Part shown: piece after piece, positions 43,369 to 56,504 of the stretch
Numbering within the stretch: position 1 is the first letter of the stretch
Layout of the letters: each line of letters opens with the position of its first letter
Assembly: GCA_014803435.1 (NCBI GenBank)
Contig: JACYFD010000001.1
Span: 62,001 to 126,000, forward strand
Direction of reading: 5' to 3'
Length of the DNA: 64,000 nt
Source of the DNA: Cellulosimicrobium terreum
GTDB lineage: Bacteria > Actinomycetota > Actinomycetes > Actinomycetales > Cellulomonadaceae
The notes under the pieces: model-generated
What the model was told of the DNA's origin: nothing
What the model saw: the letters and a program-made list of their open reading frames with translations, nothing else
Databases searched by the model: none
Program-made: the position numbers and the translations under genes

Positions 43369-43402
43369 AAGGGCCCCGCACCGAGACGGTGCGGGGCCCT
43401 TC
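43369..43402. terminator. Hairpin terminator before tRNA-Ala
   Basis: Arms about 14 bp around a short loop (GGGCCCCGCACC and its complement), between the helical-protein gene and the convergent tRNA-Ala. Confidence 0.8.
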
Positions 43403-43415
43403 GTCAGTCTTCAGG

Positions 43416-43491
43416 TGGTGGAGCCAGGGGGACTCGAACCCCCAACCCCCTGCTTGCAAAGCAGGTGCGCTACCAATTGCGCCATGGCCCC
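43416..43491 (-). tRNA. tRNA-Ala (TGC)
   Basis: Acceptor stem GGGGCCA/TGGCTCC, anticodon stem CTGCT/AGCAG with loop around TGC, and T-arm GTTCGAGTC. CCA appears encoded at the 3' end. Confidence 0.93.
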
Positions 43492-43498
43492 CGGCAGA

Positions 43499-43618
43499 TC
43501 ACTCGAACGTGTCGGTGACCTCTGCCCACAGGTCACGCTCGGAGGCGTCCTCCTGATACTTGCGCCACACCAGGTAACCGGCGCCGGCGGCGAGTGCCAG
43601 GATCAGCAGCTTCTTCAT
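43499..43618 (-). CDS. DLW-39 family microprotein, 39 aa
   Basis: Thirty-nine residues: MKKLLILALAAGAGYLVWRK opens a single membrane segment, then a charged tail with ASERDLWAEVTDTFE; the DLW motif and exact length match the DLW-39 family found only in actinobacteria, usually between tRNA-Ala and gyrA/DUF3566 genes. Function unknown. Start at ATG 43618 has a GGGGGAAC site. Confidence 0.9.
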   Translation of the reverse strand: MKKLLILALAAGAGYLVWRKYQEDASERDLWAEVTDTFE

Positions 43619-43645
43619 ACGTTCCCCCTCGAGTGGGTTCGGCAG

Positions 43646-43719
43646 TGGGCCTAAGAGGACTTGAACCTCTGACCTCTTCCTTATCAGGGAAGCGCTCTAA
43701 CCGTCTGAGCTATAGGCCC
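43646..43719 (-). tRNA. tRNA-Ile (GAT)
   Basis: Acceptor GGGCCTA/TAGGCCC, anticodon arm CTTCC/GGAAG with loop CTGATAA (GAT), and T-arm GTTCAAGTC. CCA is not encoded. Confidence 0.93.
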
Positions 43720-43846
43720 GTGCGCCACGTTCGACGACGCGATCGAGATCGCGTCCGCACGTAGGCAGCGCTTGAGGTTACCCCACCGAGCCGGGCACGC
43801 CCAAACCAGGAGGGCGTGACCCCGAGCACGTGCGGGACGACCGGTG

Positions 43847-44745
43847 TCAGTCGTCGGTCAGGGTGAGGTGGACCCCACCCACCAGCGACGCGACGATGTT
43901 GTACAGGAACGCCATGATCGTCGACAAGGCCGTGATGATGACGATGTTGACGACGCTGATGAGCGTGGCGAGCGAGATCACGCGACCGAACGCCACGAAC
44001 TGCAGGATGTCGACGTTCGTCTCCGTGCCGGCGATCTGCTTGACGAAGTCCTCGATCTTGATGAACACCTGCATGCCGTCGAGGACGTACCAGACCACGC
44101 CCGTCGCGACGACGGTCATGATCCCGATCGCCACCGCCAGCAGGAAGCCGAGCTTCATCGCGGACCAGGGGTCGACGCGGGAGACGGCGAGCCGGACGCG
44201 TCGGGGACCGTCGGCCCGCGGCGTCGCACCCGTGTCCGTGCCGACGGCCGCCGCAGGGGCCTCCTGCGTCGCCGTGCCCGACAGCCCGGGGGACGCGTAG
44301 TGCATCGTCGCGCCGCCTGCGGGCGCCTGCGCCGTCGTGGAGGTCACGCGCCTCACCGTCCGATCGTCGATCTCGTCGTGCTGCTCGACCTCCGGCTCCG
44401 CCGGGGCGGCGGGCACGGTCGCGGAGACCTTCTTCGCCGCCGACTTCGCGGCAGCGATCGCCGCAGCGGCGGCCTTGACGGCGCCTGCGCGTGCCACCGC
44501 GACACGGCTCTCGCCGGAGGCGCGCTCCATGCCGTCGTCGGTCGCCGTGCTGGTCGAGTACGTCGCAGCCGACCCCGCACCGGGGGGCGGCGGGGGCGGC
44601 GGAACCGGGCGCTCGGACGCGGCGCGGGGACCCGGGTCGGCTGCGTGCGACCCGTTGCGCGTCGCGTGACCGTTGGTCGACACGGCGTCCGGTCGGGGCA
44701 CGGTCAACCGCGGCGTGATCGCGGGCGGTGCGTTGTTCTCGCTGC

Positions 44746-44749
<4 letters not shown>
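43847..44749 (-). CDS. DUF3566 membrane protein
   Basis: A 300-residue protein: a long Pro/Ala/Ser-rich cytoplasmic N-terminus (about 1-180), then the DUF3566 domain with two membrane segments ([20 protein letters not shown] and [20 protein letters not shown]). The position directly after gyrA is conserved in actinobacteria. Its start overlaps the gyrA stop by 4 nt, so it is translated with DNA gyrase; its role is unknown. Confidence 0.9.
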
Positions 44750-47412
<2,663 letters not shown>

Positions 47413-47495
47413 GCTCTACCTCGTTCGTTGATCTCGTCTGGTGAAGTTCCCTGTGCCGCAGACCGCGTGGTCGGCGGACCGGCACTGACCGGTGA

Positions 47496-47538
47496 GGAGC
47501 CGGAGGGGCGGCTGCGCCACGGCCGCCCCGGAAGGCTC
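47496..47538. terminator. Imperfect hairpin between gyrB and gyrA
   Basis: GGAGCC...GGGGCGGC pairs with GCCGCCCC...GGCTCC around a short loop, with a small bulge. It lies downstream of gyrB and upstream of gyrA, so gyrA may have its own promoter in 47413-47495. Confidence 0.6.
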
Positions 47539-47548
47539 CGGACCATGC

Positions 47549-49648
47549 CTAGATGTCCAGGAACCTCACGTCCTTCGCGTTGCGCTGGATGAAGCTGCGG
47601 CGGGACTCGACGTCCTCCCCCATGAGGACGGAGAAGATCTCGTCCGCGGCGGCGGCGTCGTCCATGGTGACCTGCAGCAGCGTCCGGTGCTCGGGGTCCA
47701 TGGTGGTGTCCCAGAGCTCGGAGTAGTCCATCTCGCCGAGGCCCTTGTAGCGCTGGATCCCGTTGTCCTTGGGGATGCGCTTGCCCTCGGCGATGCCGGC
47801 CTTGAGGAACGCGTCCCGCTCACGGTCGGAGTAGACGTAGTCGTGGGGCGAGTTGGACCACTTGAGCCGGTACAGCGGCGGCTGCGCGAGGTACACGTGC
47901 CCGTGCTCGATGAGCGGCCGCATGTAGCGGAACAGCAGCGTGAGCAGCAGCGTCGCGATGTGCTGGCCGTCGACGTCGGCGTCGGCCATCAGGACGATCT
48001 TGTGGTACCGGAGCTTGGCGAGGTCGAAGTCCTCGCCGATGCCGGTCCCGAACGCCGTGATGATCGACTGGACCTCCTGGTTGGACAGGGCCCGGTCGAG
48101 CCGCGCGCGCTCGACGTTGAGGATCTTCCCGCGGATCGGCAGGATCGCCTGGGTGCGCGGGTTGCGACCACGGACGGCGGAGCCGCCGGCGGAATCACCC
48201 TCGACGATGAAGACCTCGCACTCGTCGGCGCGGTTCGACTGGCAGTCGCGCAGCTTGCCGGGCATGCCGCCGGACTCGAGGAGCCCCTTGCGTCGTGTGG
48301 CCTCGCGCGCCTTGCGCGCGGCGAGACGCGCCTGCGAGGCCTGGATGGCCTTGCGGATGACGTCGCGCGCCTCGGTGGGGTGGGAGTCGAACCAGTCGGT
48401 GAGCTGCTCGTGGACCACGCGCTGGACGAACGTCTTGGCCTCGGTGTTGCCGAGCTTCGTCTTGGTCTGACCCTCGAACTGCGGCTCGCCGAGCTTCACG
48501 GAGACGACGGCGGTGAGTCCCTCGCGGATGTCGTCCCCGGTGAGGTTCTCGTCCTTCTCCTTGAGGATGGTCTTCTCGCGCGCGTAGCGGTTGACCAGCG
48601 AGGTCATGGCCGCACGGAAGCCTTCCTCGTGCGTTCCGCCCTCGGTCGTCGCGATCGTGTTCGCGTACGTGTGGACGGACTCGGAGTAGGCGTTCGTCCA
48701 CTGCAGCGCGATCTCGACGGCGATGCGCCGCTCGGTGTCCTCGGCCTCGAAGTCGATGACCTCGTCGTGGACGAGCTCGACCTTCTTCGCCGAGTTGAGG
48801 TGCTTGACGTAGTCGACGAGGCCGCCGTCGTACTTGTACGACACGGTCCGCGCCGCGGGTACGGATTCCTGACCCGACCCGGCGGCGACCGGGTCCACAC
48901 CGGCGGAGACGGGGTCGCTGGTGGACGCCGTCACCTCGTCACCGGTGTCGAGGTGCGCGGGCCGCTCGTCCGTGAGGTTGATGCGCAGGCCCTTGTTGAG
49001 GAACGCATACTGCTGGAACCGGGCGCGGAGCGTCTCGAAGTCGAACTCGGTGGTCTCGAAGATCTCCGGGTCGGCCCAGAACGTCTGGGACGTGCCGGTC
49101 TCCGTGGTCGCCTCGCCGCGGACCAGCTCGGTGACCGGTGCGCCGCCATCGGCGAAGGTCTGCGCCCAGGTGTAGCCGTCGCGCCGCACGACGGTCTCGA
49201 CGCGACGGGACAGCGCGTTCACGACGGAGATGCCGACGCCGTGCAGGCCGCCGGACACCGCGTAGCCTCCACCGCCGAACTTTCCGCCGGCGTGCAGGAT
49301 CGTCATGACGACCTCGACGGTGGGCCGCTTCTCGGTCGGGTGCATCGCCACGGGGATGCCTCGCCCGTTGTCGACGACCCGTACACCACCGTCGGCGAGG
49401 AGTGTCACGTCGATGGTGTCGGCGTACCCGGCGAGCGCCTCGTCCACAGAGTTGTCCACAACCTCGGTGACGAGGTGGTGGAGCCCTCGGGCACCCGTGG
49501 AGCCGATGTACATGCCCGGGCGCTTGCGGACGGCCTCGAGGCCCTCGAGGACGGTGATGTTGCTCGCGTCGTAGCCACCGCCCGCAGGAGGTGCGCCCTC
49601 GGCGGGTGCCGCGGACACGGGCTGGTCGGTATCGGTGTGCTCTGCCAC
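47549..49648 (-). CDS. gyrB: DNA gyrase subunit B
   Basis: A 699-residue subunit. The GHKL ATPase domain has [16 protein letters not shown] and [12 protein letters not shown]; the TOPRIM region has [14 protein letters not shown] and [15 protein letters not shown]. The start ATG at 49648 gives a short disordered N-terminus. It supplies ATP-driven strand passage with GyrA. It is separated from recF by dciA and by the head-on surface-protein gene. Confidence 0.97.
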   Translation of the reverse strand: MAEHTDTDQPVSAAPAEGAPPAGGGYDASNITVLEGLEAVRKRPGMYIGSTGARGLHHLVTEVVDNSVDEALAGYADTIDVTLLADGGVRVVDNGRGIPVAMHPTEKRPTVEVVMTILHAGGKFGGGGYAVSGGLHGVGISVVNALSRRVETVVRRDGYTWAQTFADGGAPVTELVRGEATTETGTSQTFWADPEIFETTEFDFETLRARFQQYAFLNKGLRINLTDERPAHLDTGDEVTASTSDPVSAGVDPVAAGSGQESVPAARTVSYKYDGGLVDYVKHLNSAKKVELVHDEVIDFEAEDTERRIAVEIALQWTNAYSESVHTYANTIATTEGGTHEEGFRAAMTSLVNRYAREKTILKEKDENLTGDDIREGLTAVVSVKLGEPQFEGQTKTKLGNTEAKTFVQRVVHEQLTDWFDSHPTEARDVIRKAIQASQARLAARKAREATRRKGLLESGGMPGKLRDCQSNRADECEVFIVEGDSAGGSAVRGRNPRTQAILPIRGKILNVERARLDRALSNQEVQSIITAFGTGIGEDFDLAKLRYHKIVLMADADVDGQHIATLLLTLLFRYMRPLIEHGHVYLAQPPLYRLKWSNSPHDYVYSDRERDAFLKAGIAEGKRIPKDNGIQRYKGLGEMDYSELWDTTMDPEHRTLLQVTMDDAAAADEIFSVLMGEDVESRRSFIQRNAKDVRFLDI

Positions 49649-50154
49649 GGGCAGGACTGCTCCTCGTCGTCGTGCACGCGACTCCTGTCACCAGAGGATT
49701 CCTCGGGCAACGGTCGTTCACGGCTCATAGTTTCCGGGCCTGCACCACGGTGCTTCGCACGAACCCGGAGGGGTTCTTCGGAACGCTGCGCGGTGCTCGG
49801 GAGAGCTCCCACGGACGACCGGTGCGGGCGGGTGGTGACAAGACCCGGAATGACCTTCACAGTCTACCCGCCACGAGGCCGGATCCGCGGAACTTCGGCC
49901 TCCTGACGGGTATCGAGATGTTCGTCCACCGCGATTCGTCGACGCGTCACCCACAGGCTGTGGGCGAGTTCTCCACACCGTTGTCCACAGGGTGACGAGC
50001 ATCTCCGCCGACGGGTGGGAGCGCTGTCGTCGTAATCGGACCGTAATACGCACATGTCCGTATAAGTGGTTGGATGTCTCGGACATCACTATCATCCGCG
50101 CCTGTCCGCACCGTCTGCGGCCCGGTTGCCCCACAGGGAAGGGACCCTGACCTC
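49649..50154. other. Divergent regulatory region between gyrB and the LAXTG surface-protein gene
   Basis: About 505 bp. It must hold the gyrB promoter (leftward) and the surface-protein promoter (rightward; GTATAA-like element near 50060). A perfect DnaA box TTGTCCACA is at 49981-49989 with two more CCACA half-boxes nearby, so DnaA may regulate gyrB. No gene was seen. Confidence 0.6.
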
Positions 50155-51738
50155 GTGAAGAGACTTCTCGCGAGCGCCGCCGCCGCAGCGCTCGCACTGG
50201 GCGGGCTCGTCGTCGCCACGGCGGCACCTGCCTCCGCCCACACCCCGCGCGTCACGAACGACTGCGACTCGCTCGACATCAGCCTCACGTCGTACACGCC
50301 GGGCGAGAACACCGTCACCGTCGTGCTCGACGGCGAGACCGTCACCAACGAGAGCTTCAGCAGGGGCTTCGAGCGCTCGTTCGGCTACGACCCGAACGTG
50401 GCGCACGACTGGAGCGTCAAGGTCGTCGCCCACGACGGCAACCAGGACAACGGCTACAACGTCGACACCTCGGGCCGGACGACCCCCTGCCCGACGGAGG
50501 CCCCGGGGACGGAGCCCGTCCAGGTCGGCGTCTACGTGTACCCGAAGCTCGACTCCGACGCGCCGGCGTCCTGGGAGAACTCAGGCAAGCAGGGCATCGT
50601 CACGACCCTGGAGATCGAGCGTCCCGAGAACCCCGGCAAGAAGACCTGGGTAGTCTCGCCTCTCGACCTCGAGGATCTGCGCGCGGTCGCGGAGGAGCTC
50701 AACCCCGAGGTGACCACCGCGGAGCTGTGCACCGAGTGGGGCGTGCAGCAGGACCTGGTCGGTGCACCTGCGGACGAGTACACCCTGCCGACCGTCATCG
50801 AGAAGTCGTCGAACACGGGGATCTTCCCGGACGGCCTCCTCCTGGGTGACGACCACCAGGACGTCGGCGCGCTCCTCCCGCAGGGCGCGTGCGACGAGCC
50901 GACACCCCCCACCGAGGAGCCCGAGGACGAGCTGCCCCTCGTGCTGCCCGAGGCACCCGAGCTCGTCGACATGTGCGGCGTCGACAACGACGGCGTCACG
51001 GTCCCCGACAACACCGAGGAGCTGACGTACGAGGTGTCGGAGGACGGCCTGCTGACGGTGCGTCTCGCCGCCGGGTACGCCTTCGCCCCGGAGACCGAGT
51101 CGGAGCAGGGCTACGTCGTCGCCGAGGACGGTACCTCCGCGACGATCGACCTCGAGGCCGCCGAGTTCACCGACGAGGACTGCACGCTGGTCCCTGGTGA
51201 CATCGAGGCCGTGTGCGAGAGCGACGTCCCCTACCTCGGTTACGCGGTCGCGCTGCCCGAGGGCGTCGAGGTCGACTCGGAGAACCCGCTGACGATCACC
51301 TTCATCGCCCCGGAGGGCGAGGAGGACTACGTCGTGGAGGACCAGCCGCTGAGCGGCTCGATCCTGTGGCCCGGCGCCTCGGACGCGGAGCCCCAGCAGT
51401 GGCCCGGGTGGGAGCAGCTCGAGGACGGCTCCTACGCCGAGACCGACGGCAACTACGCGTGGACGCGTGCGGGCGTCGAGGTGCTCTTCGAGGTCAACCC
51501 GTCCTACTCGACGATCGTCGAGTACCCGGAGGCGACGAGCACCTGCGCCAACCCGCCCGCCGACGTCGCGACGCTGGTCGTGGACGACGAGGACGTCGCG
51601 GGAGCGACCCCGGTCGAGCCCTCCGGCCCGTCCCTCGCCTCGACCGGCGCGACCGTCGCCGGCGCGGTGGGGCTCGCCGTGCTGCTGATCGGCGGAGGCG
51701 CCGTGGTCTTCTGGCTGCGCCGCCGCGTGCAGGCCTGA
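50155..51738 (+). CDS. Secreted surface protein with C-terminal LASTG sorting signal
   Basis: A 527-residue protein starting at GTG 50155. Residues 1-28 are a signal peptide (RLLASAAAAALALGGLVVAT). The mature part is acidic and Thr/Val/Glu-rich with scattered Cys, and ends with LASTG (about 494-498), a membrane segment and a basic tail, the sorting signal class used by class E sortases. It is inserted between gyrB and dciA, on the opposite strand to the whole dnaA-gyrA cluster. No enzymatic domain was recognised; adhesion or wall structure is likely. Confidence 0.85.
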   Translation: MKRLLASAAAAALALGGLVVATAAPASAHTPRVTNDCDSLDISLTSYTPGENTVTVVLDGETVTNESFSRGFERSFGYDPNVAHDWSVKVVAHDGNQDNGYNVDTSGRTTPCPTEAPGTEPVQVGVYVYPKLDSDAPASWENSGKQGIVTTLEIERPENPGKKTWVVSPLDLEDLRAVAEELNPEVTTAELCTEWGVQQDLVGAPADEYTLPTVIEKSSNTGIFPDGLLLGDDHQDVGALLPQGACDEPTPPTEEPEDELPLVLPEAPELVDMCGVDNDGVTVPDNTEELTYEVSEDGLLTVRLAAGYAFAPETESEQGYVVAEDGTSATIDLEAAEFTDEDCTLVPGDIEAVCESDVPYLGYAVALPEGVEVDSENPLTITFIAPEGEEDYVVEDQPLSGSILWPGASDAEPQQWPGWEQLEDGSYAETDGNYAWTRAGVEVLFEVNPSYSTIVEYPEATSTCANPPADVATLVVDDEDVAGATPVEPSGPSLASTGATVAGAVGLAVLLIGGGAVVFWLRRRVQA

Positions 51739-51750
51739 CGTACCGCTGAA

Positions 51751-51787
51751 CGAGGGCCCGCCACGACCAAGTCGTGGCGGGCCCTCG
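51751..51787. terminator. Bidirectional hairpin terminator
   Basis: Perfect 17-bp arms (51751-51767 and 51771-51787) with a 3-nt loop, between the surface-protein gene and the convergent dciA gene. Confidence 0.85.
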
Positions 51788-51791
51788 TGCG

Positions 51792-52391
51792 TCATCCCCA
51801 GGTGTCGCGCGGGCCAGGCCCGCGCACGGAGTACTTCCCCTTGCGGAAGCTCGGCCCGGCCGGACCGAGGACCGTCACGGTCTCCACGACCCCCTCGCCC
51901 ACCTCGTCCGCGAGCCGCCGGAGCAGCTGAGGGACGAGGAGACGCACCTGGGTCGCCCACGCCGTGGAGTCGGCCCGCACCACGAGGACCTTGTCCTCGA
52001 AGGTCTCGGGCTCGCAGTGGTCGGCGACCTGGTCTCCCACGACCTGCCGCCAGCGGCCGATCACACCGCCGACGGACACGTCCGCGACCCAGTTCCGCTC
52101 GTGCAGCAGGCGCGAGAGGACGTCGGCGAACAGCTGCGGGTCCCGCCCGCCGGGTCGAGCGCCCGACGACGGCGGGTCGGCCAGGATGCGTCGGCGAGCC
52201 TCCTGCCCGGGTCTCAACCCTTTCGCACGGGCCGCCGCCTTCGCACGGTTCAGCGCCTGCCGGGCGACCTCCGCGGGGGGAGTGAGATCGACGATGTGCC
52301 CGACGGGCAGACCCGGCGGCCGCGGCACGCGCTCGTCGACACCTTCGTCAGGATCTGCGTCACCCCCGGCCCCCACCACGTCATCCGACAC
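51792..52391 (-). CDS. dciA: DciA-type (DUF721) helicase-loading protein
   Basis: A 199-residue protein. The DUF721 core ([20 protein letters not shown] followed by [20 protein letters not shown]) lies in the C-terminal half after a basic N-terminal region. DciA is the ancestral bacterial loader of the replicative helicase DnaB. It overlaps recF by 11 nt, and its place beside recF and gyrB is standard. Confidence 0.85.
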   Translation of the reverse strand: MSDDVVGAGGDADPDEGVDERVPRPPGLPVGHIVDLTPPAEVARQALNRAKAAARAKGLRPGQEARRRILADPPSSGARPGGRDPQLFADVLSRLLHERNWVADVSVGGVIGRWRQVVGDQVADHCEPETFEDKVLVVRADSTAWATQVRLLVPQLLRRLADEVGEGVVETVTVLGPAGPSFRKGKYSVRGPGPRDTWG

Positions 52392-53631
52392 GGGTCACCG
52401 TCCCGTCCTGGACGATGAACCTCGCGCCGGAGAGCTGCGCCGGGACGTCGTCGGGCACTGCCGCGGTGATGACGACCTGCCCCGCGCCTGCCACGAGCTC
52501 GGCGAGACGGTCGCGACGGCGCACGTCGAGCTCCGCGAACACGTCGTCCAGGACGAGGATCGGCTCGCCGTCGGGACCCCAGTCGTCCGCCCACAGGACC
52601 GACTCAGTCCCCTGAGGCGCCCCCTCCTTGAGCAGCCGGTACGACGCGAGCCGCAGCGCGAGGGCGAAGGACCAGGACTCGCCGTGACTGGCATAGCCCT
52701 TGGCCGGTAGACCGCCGAGCTCGAGCTCGAGGTCGTCACGGTGCGGCCCGACGAGGTTCACCCCACGGTCCAGCTCCTTGTTGCGCACGACCTGCATGGC
52801 ATCCAGGATGCGCTGCTCGAGAGTCTTCGCGTCGGGCACGCCGTCGGTCGTGGTCCCCAGGGCCTCGTCGACCGAGCTGCGGTAGCGCAGCCGGGCCTCG
52901 CCCTGACCCGAGCTGACCTGCTCGTAGGCCTCCGCCACGTACGGACCGAGCGCCGCGACGAGCTGGAGGCGCAGGACGCCGAGCTGAGAGCCCAGCTCGG
53001 CCAGTCGCGCGTCCCACACGTCGAGCGTCGCGAGAGCCGTCGTCTCGGCGTCCTCAGCCGGTGGTGCGTGCTCATCCTCCGGCGGTCGCACCCGCGCGCG
53101 TCCCTTCCCTCGCCCTCGGACCGCAGCCGCCGACTTCAGGAGAGCGCCTCGCTGGCGCAGGACGCGGTCGTGGTCGGACAGGAGACCTGCCACGCGGGGG
53201 ACGAGGAGGACGGCGAGCTGGTCCAGGAACCGACGCCGGCCATCAGGGTCGCCCTTGACGAGCGCGAGGTCCTCCGGGGCGAACAGGACCGTGCGGGCGA
53301 TACCCAGGACGTCCCGTGGGCGTCCCGCGGGTGCGCGGTTGATGCGTGCCCGGTTCGCCTTCCCCGCGACGATCTCGAGCTCGATCGTGCTCGCCCGCTC
53401 GCCGCGGACCACCCGCGTACGCACGACCGCGCGTTCGGCGCCCGCCCGGACCAGCGGTGCGTCACCGGCGACCCTATGGCTACCGAGCGTGGCGACGTAG
53501 CCCAGCGCCTCGACAAGGTTCGTCTTGCCCTGCCCGTTGGGACCGATGAGGGCGTTCACGCCGGGCACGAGCTCGACGTCGACGGACTCGTAGGAGCGGA
53601 AGTCGACCAGGGAGAGGTGGGAGAAGTACAT
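52381..53631 (-). CDS. recF: DNA replication/repair protein RecF
   Basis: A 416-residue SMC-like ATPase: Walker [21 protein letters not shown], the signature region near [20 protein letters not shown], and Walker [21 protein letters not shown]. It loads RecA at gaps with RecO/RecR. About 40 residues of charged insertion ([20 protein letters not shown]) in the coiled-coil part are unusual. The start ATG at 53631 is 25 nt after the gnd stop in transcription order. Confidence 0.95.
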   Translation of the reverse strand: MYFSHLSLVDFRSYESVDVELVPGVNALIGPNGQGKTNLVEALGYVATLGSHRVAGDAPLVRAGAERAVVRTRVVRGERASTIELEIVAGKANRARINRAPAGRPRDVLGIARTVLFAPEDLALVKGDPDGRRRFLDQLAVLLVPRVAGLLSDHDRVLRQRGALLKSAAAVRGRGKGRARVRPPEDEHAPPAEDAETTALATLDVWDARLAELGSQLGVLRLQLVAALGPYVAEAYEQVSSGQGEARLRYRSSVDEALGTTTDGVPDAKTLEQRILDAMQVVRNKELDRGVNLVGPHRDDLELELGGLPAKGYASHGESWSFALALRLASYRLLKEGAPQGTESVLWADDWGPDGEPILVLDDVFAELDVRRRDRLAELVAGAGQVVITAAVPDDVPAQLSGARFIVQDGTVTRVG

Positions 53632-53655
53632 GCCGAGGGGTCGTCGGGGCCCCGC

Positions 53656-54594
53656 TCAGGCGGGAGGGGCGAGCGGCCCCGCGCCCGGCGACGACGGGCC
53701 TGCGGGCTTCACCGCGTGACCACCGAACTGCTGGCGGAGCGCCGCGACCGCCTTCATCGCAGGGCTCTCCTGCTGCCGCGAGGCGAACCTCGCGAAGAGT
53801 GCCGCGGAGATCACCGGGAGGGGGACCGCGTTGTCGATCGCCTCGTCGACGGTCCAGCGACCCTCGCCTGAGTCGTCGACCCAGTCGGTGATGGCCTCGA
53901 GGCTGGGGTCCTCCTCGAGGGCGCGGACGAACAGGTCGAGCAACCAGGAACGGACGACGGTGCCACGGGTCCAGGCCTTCATCGTCCCGCGGACGTCCGT
54001 GACGAGGCCGTCCTTCGCCGCGAGGAGCTCATAGCCCTCGGCATAGGCCTGCATGAGGCCGTACTCGATGCCGTTGTGGACCATCTTGGCGAAGTGCCCG
54101 GCCCCGACGCCGCCGGAGTGCACGAAGCCCTCCTCACGGGGCCCCTCCGGCCGCAGGGCGTCGAAGACCGGCATGGCTGCGTCGACGAACCGCGCCTCGC
54201 CACCGACCATCAGCCCGTACCCGTTGTCGAGACCCCAGACGCCGCCCGAGACCCCGACGTCGATGTAGCCGATCCCACGAGCGGCGAGCTGCACCGCGCG
54301 CTCCTGGTCCTCGGCGTAGTGCGAGTTCCCACCCTCGATGAGGATGTCGTCCTCCCCGAGCAGATCACCCAGCTGCGCCACCACACCGCGCGTGGGCTCT
54401 CCTGCCGGGACCATCACCCAGACGATCCGGGGCTCGCCCGCCGGGAGCGCGGCGACCAGATCTGTCAGGGACGCGACGTCGGAGACCTCGGGGCGCGGGT
54501 CGTAGCCCGTGACCTCGATGCCGGCCGCGCGGACGCGGGAGCGCATGTTGTCGCCCATCTTGCCCAGTCCGACGAGGCCGATCCTGCTGACCAT
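53656..54594 (-). CDS. gnd: 6-phosphogluconate dehydrogenase, decarboxylating (short NAD-type)
   Basis: A 312-residue enzyme, the length of the short GndA-like/NAD-preferring form. IGLVGLGKMGDNMRSRVRAA is the nucleotide site; IEGGNSHYAEDQ and VGVSGGVWGLDNGYGLMVGG are substrate motifs; GHFAKMVHNGIEYGLMQAYA holds the catalytic Lys. It makes ribulose 5-phosphate in the pentose phosphate pathway. Placement between dnaN and recF is common in Micrococcales. Confidence 0.93.
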   Translation of the reverse strand: MVSRIGLVGLGKMGDNMRSRVRAAGIEVTGYDPRPEVSDVASLTDLVAALPAGEPRIVWVMVPAGEPTRGVVAQLGDLLGEDDILIEGGNSHYAEDQERAVQLAARGIGYIDVGVSGGVWGLDNGYGLMVGGEARFVDAAMPVFDALRPEGPREEGFVHSGGVGAGHFAKMVHNGIEYGLMQAYAEGYELLAAKDGLVTDVRGTMKAWTRGTVVRSWLLDLFVRALEEDPSLEAITDWVDDSGEGRWTVDEAIDNAVPLPVISAALFARFASRQQESPAMKAVAALRQQFGGHAVKPAGPSSPGAGPLAPPA

Positions 54595-54646
54595 GAGGAA
54601 CCTCCTGAGACTGTGACGGACGAGACGGGCTGCTGGGCTGTGCGCC

Positions 54647-55777
54647 TCAGCCGGTGAAACGGATCGGCACGAGCAGGTACCGGTACGCGGAGGAGTCCTC
54701 GCCGTCGAGCGACTCCTGCCCGGTGAACTCCACCGGCTTGTTCGGGTGCGTGAAGCTCAGGCGGACGAAGTCGGTGCCCAGTGCGCCGAGGCCGTCCAGG
54801 AGGAACTGCGGGTTGAACGCGACCGAGATCTCCTCGCCGACGAGGACTGCCTCGAGCGCCTCCGAGGCCTGTGCGTCGTCGCCCTGGCCGGCGTCGAGCA
54901 CGACCTGCCCGTCGCTGAACGACAGGCGGATCGGGGTGTTGCGCTCCGCGACGAGCGCCACACGCTTCGCGGCGTCGATCAGCGGCGCCGTGGGGACGAC
55001 GGCGTGGATCGGGGTCTCGTCGGGGAACAGCCGGCGGACGGCGGGGTAGTCCCCGTCGACGAGCTGGGACGTGGTGTGGCGGCCCCCGGCCTCGAACCCG
55101 ACGAGGTCCACACCCGCACCCGTGTTCAGGCCGACGTTGACGAGACCCGAGCTCCCGAGCGACTTGGCGACGTCGTTGAGCGTCCGCGCCCGGACGAGCG
55201 CGATCGCCGAGTAGTCGGGCGTGACCGGCGTCCAGGTCATCTCCCGCAGGGCGAGCCGATACCGGTCGGTGGCCAGGAGGGTGATGCGCTCGCCGTCGAT
55301 CTCGACGCGCACCCCCGTGAGGAGCGGGAGGGTGTCGTCGCGGCTGGCGGCGACCGTGACCTGGGTGACGGCGTGCGTGAACTCGTCACCCGACACGGTC
55401 CCGGTGAGCTCGGGCATGCTCGGGAGCGCGGGGTAGTCCTCGACCGGCATCGTCAGGAGCGTGAACCGGCTGGCCCCGCACGTGACGGTGACCTTGGTCC
55501 CCTCGAGCGCGACGTCGACCGGCTTGGCCGGCAGCGCACGGGAGATCTCGGCGAGGAGCCGACCGGAGACGAGCACCGTCCCGGGCTCGCTCACCTCTGC
55601 CGGGATCTCGGACCGTGCGGACACCTCGTAGTCGAAGCTCGAGAGCCCGATCGTGCCCGACGCGTCGGCCTCGATTCGGACTCCGGCGAGAACCGGTGCA
55701 GGGGGCCGGGTCGGCAGGGTTCGGGCCGTCCAGGTCACCGCGTCGGCCAGGACATCACGCTCAACCCGGAACTTCAT
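54647..55777 (-). CDS. dnaN: DNA polymerase III sliding clamp (beta subunit)
   Basis: A 376-residue clamp of three repeated domains; KFRVERDVLADAVTWTARTL starts domain I and YRYLLVPIRFTG ends domain III with the typical Pro-Ile/Val-Arg region. The ATG at 55777 is the family start; an upstream in-frame ATG at 55822 is possible but unsupported. It tethers the replicase to DNA and lies next to oriC. Confidence 0.96.
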   Translation of the reverse strand: MKFRVERDVLADAVTWTARTLPTRPPAPVLAGVRIEADASGTIGLSSFDYEVSARSEIPAEVSEPGTVLVSGRLLAEISRALPAKPVDVALEGTKVTVTCGASRFTLLTMPVEDYPALPSMPELTGTVSGDEFTHAVTQVTVAASRDDTLPLLTGVRVEIDGERITLLATDRYRLALREMTWTPVTPDYSAIALVRARTLNDVAKSLGSSGLVNVGLNTGAGVDLVGFEAGGRHTTSQLVDGDYPAVRRLFPDETPIHAVVPTAPLIDAAKRVALVAERNTPIRLSFSDGQVVLDAGQGDDAQASEALEAVLVGEEISVAFNPQFLLDGLGALGTDFVRLSFTHPNKPVEFTGQESLDGEDSSAYRYLLVPIRFTG

Positions 55778-56504
55778 CCCACACCCTCTCGTCACACGCC
55801 CAGGATCGGAATCGATCTTCACATGTCAGGCAGGCTGCCCGCGCGGGGAAGTCCCTGACGGGCTGTGACGAAACCCTACGCGAGTTCACCCACACGGCGA
55901 CACTCGTGGAGGGGGTGGATCGTGGGTGCGGCGCCTCGGCTCGGATCGCCCTGATGAAGGCGTGTGGATTCCCCTGAGATAGAGATGAGTAGTCATCGTC
56001 ATAGGGGTTGTGGATCTCGTGGATAACGCCTGTTTCCGCAGGTCAGAGGCCATTTATTGATGTGGATGACCTGGGGGACAGATTGTGGGAAAGTCGCACG
56101 CCCTGTGTACGGGCGAGTTCTCCCCACATGCTGTCCACCGGTACGAGGGGTGTCGTCCACAACTTTGGGCCCATCGTCCACAGTTATCCACAGGTCAGTG
56201 CACAGCACTGGTCCGACCCTGGGTACTCCGCACGTCCACGTGGGCACTCCATCCACAAGACATCGGGGGACAAGCAGCGGTATCTCGCGGTTCCCGGACG
56301 GTTGTCCAGTTCCCCGGGAACCGCGTGGAGGGCGACATCGTGCGCCTCGTCCGTGTCCCCGAGAGCCTGTGGATGGTTGTGGACAACTGGGCCCACAGGC
56401 TGTGTACGAGTGCTGTCGAAGCAGTGTTCGGCTGGATCTGGGTACGAGAAGATCACCTGTCCACAGCGTTGTGCACAAGTGGTGCCTCCGACGGGGTGTC
56501 GGCG
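55778..56504. other. Replication origin (oriC) between dnaN and dnaA
   Basis: A 727-bp gene-free region rich in DnaA boxes. Perfect boxes: TTATCCACA at 56184-56192 and TGTGGACAA at 56378-56386. One-mismatch boxes include 56019, 56153, 56174, 56457 and 56469; weaker ones occur at 55962, 56010, 56061, 56085, 56250, 56302 and 56368. AT-rich stretches near 55975-56010 and 56050-56065 may be the unwinding element. The dnaN promoter must also be here. Confidence 0.9.

Noticed and set aside
49452..49460. Perfect DnaA box inside gyrB as a second origin
   Set aside because: It is a single box within conserved coding sequence; a lone box is not evidence of an origin.
47492..49906. 804-codon open frame on the plus strand opposite gyrB
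   Set aside because: Same reason: antisense shadow of gyrB with no family motifs.
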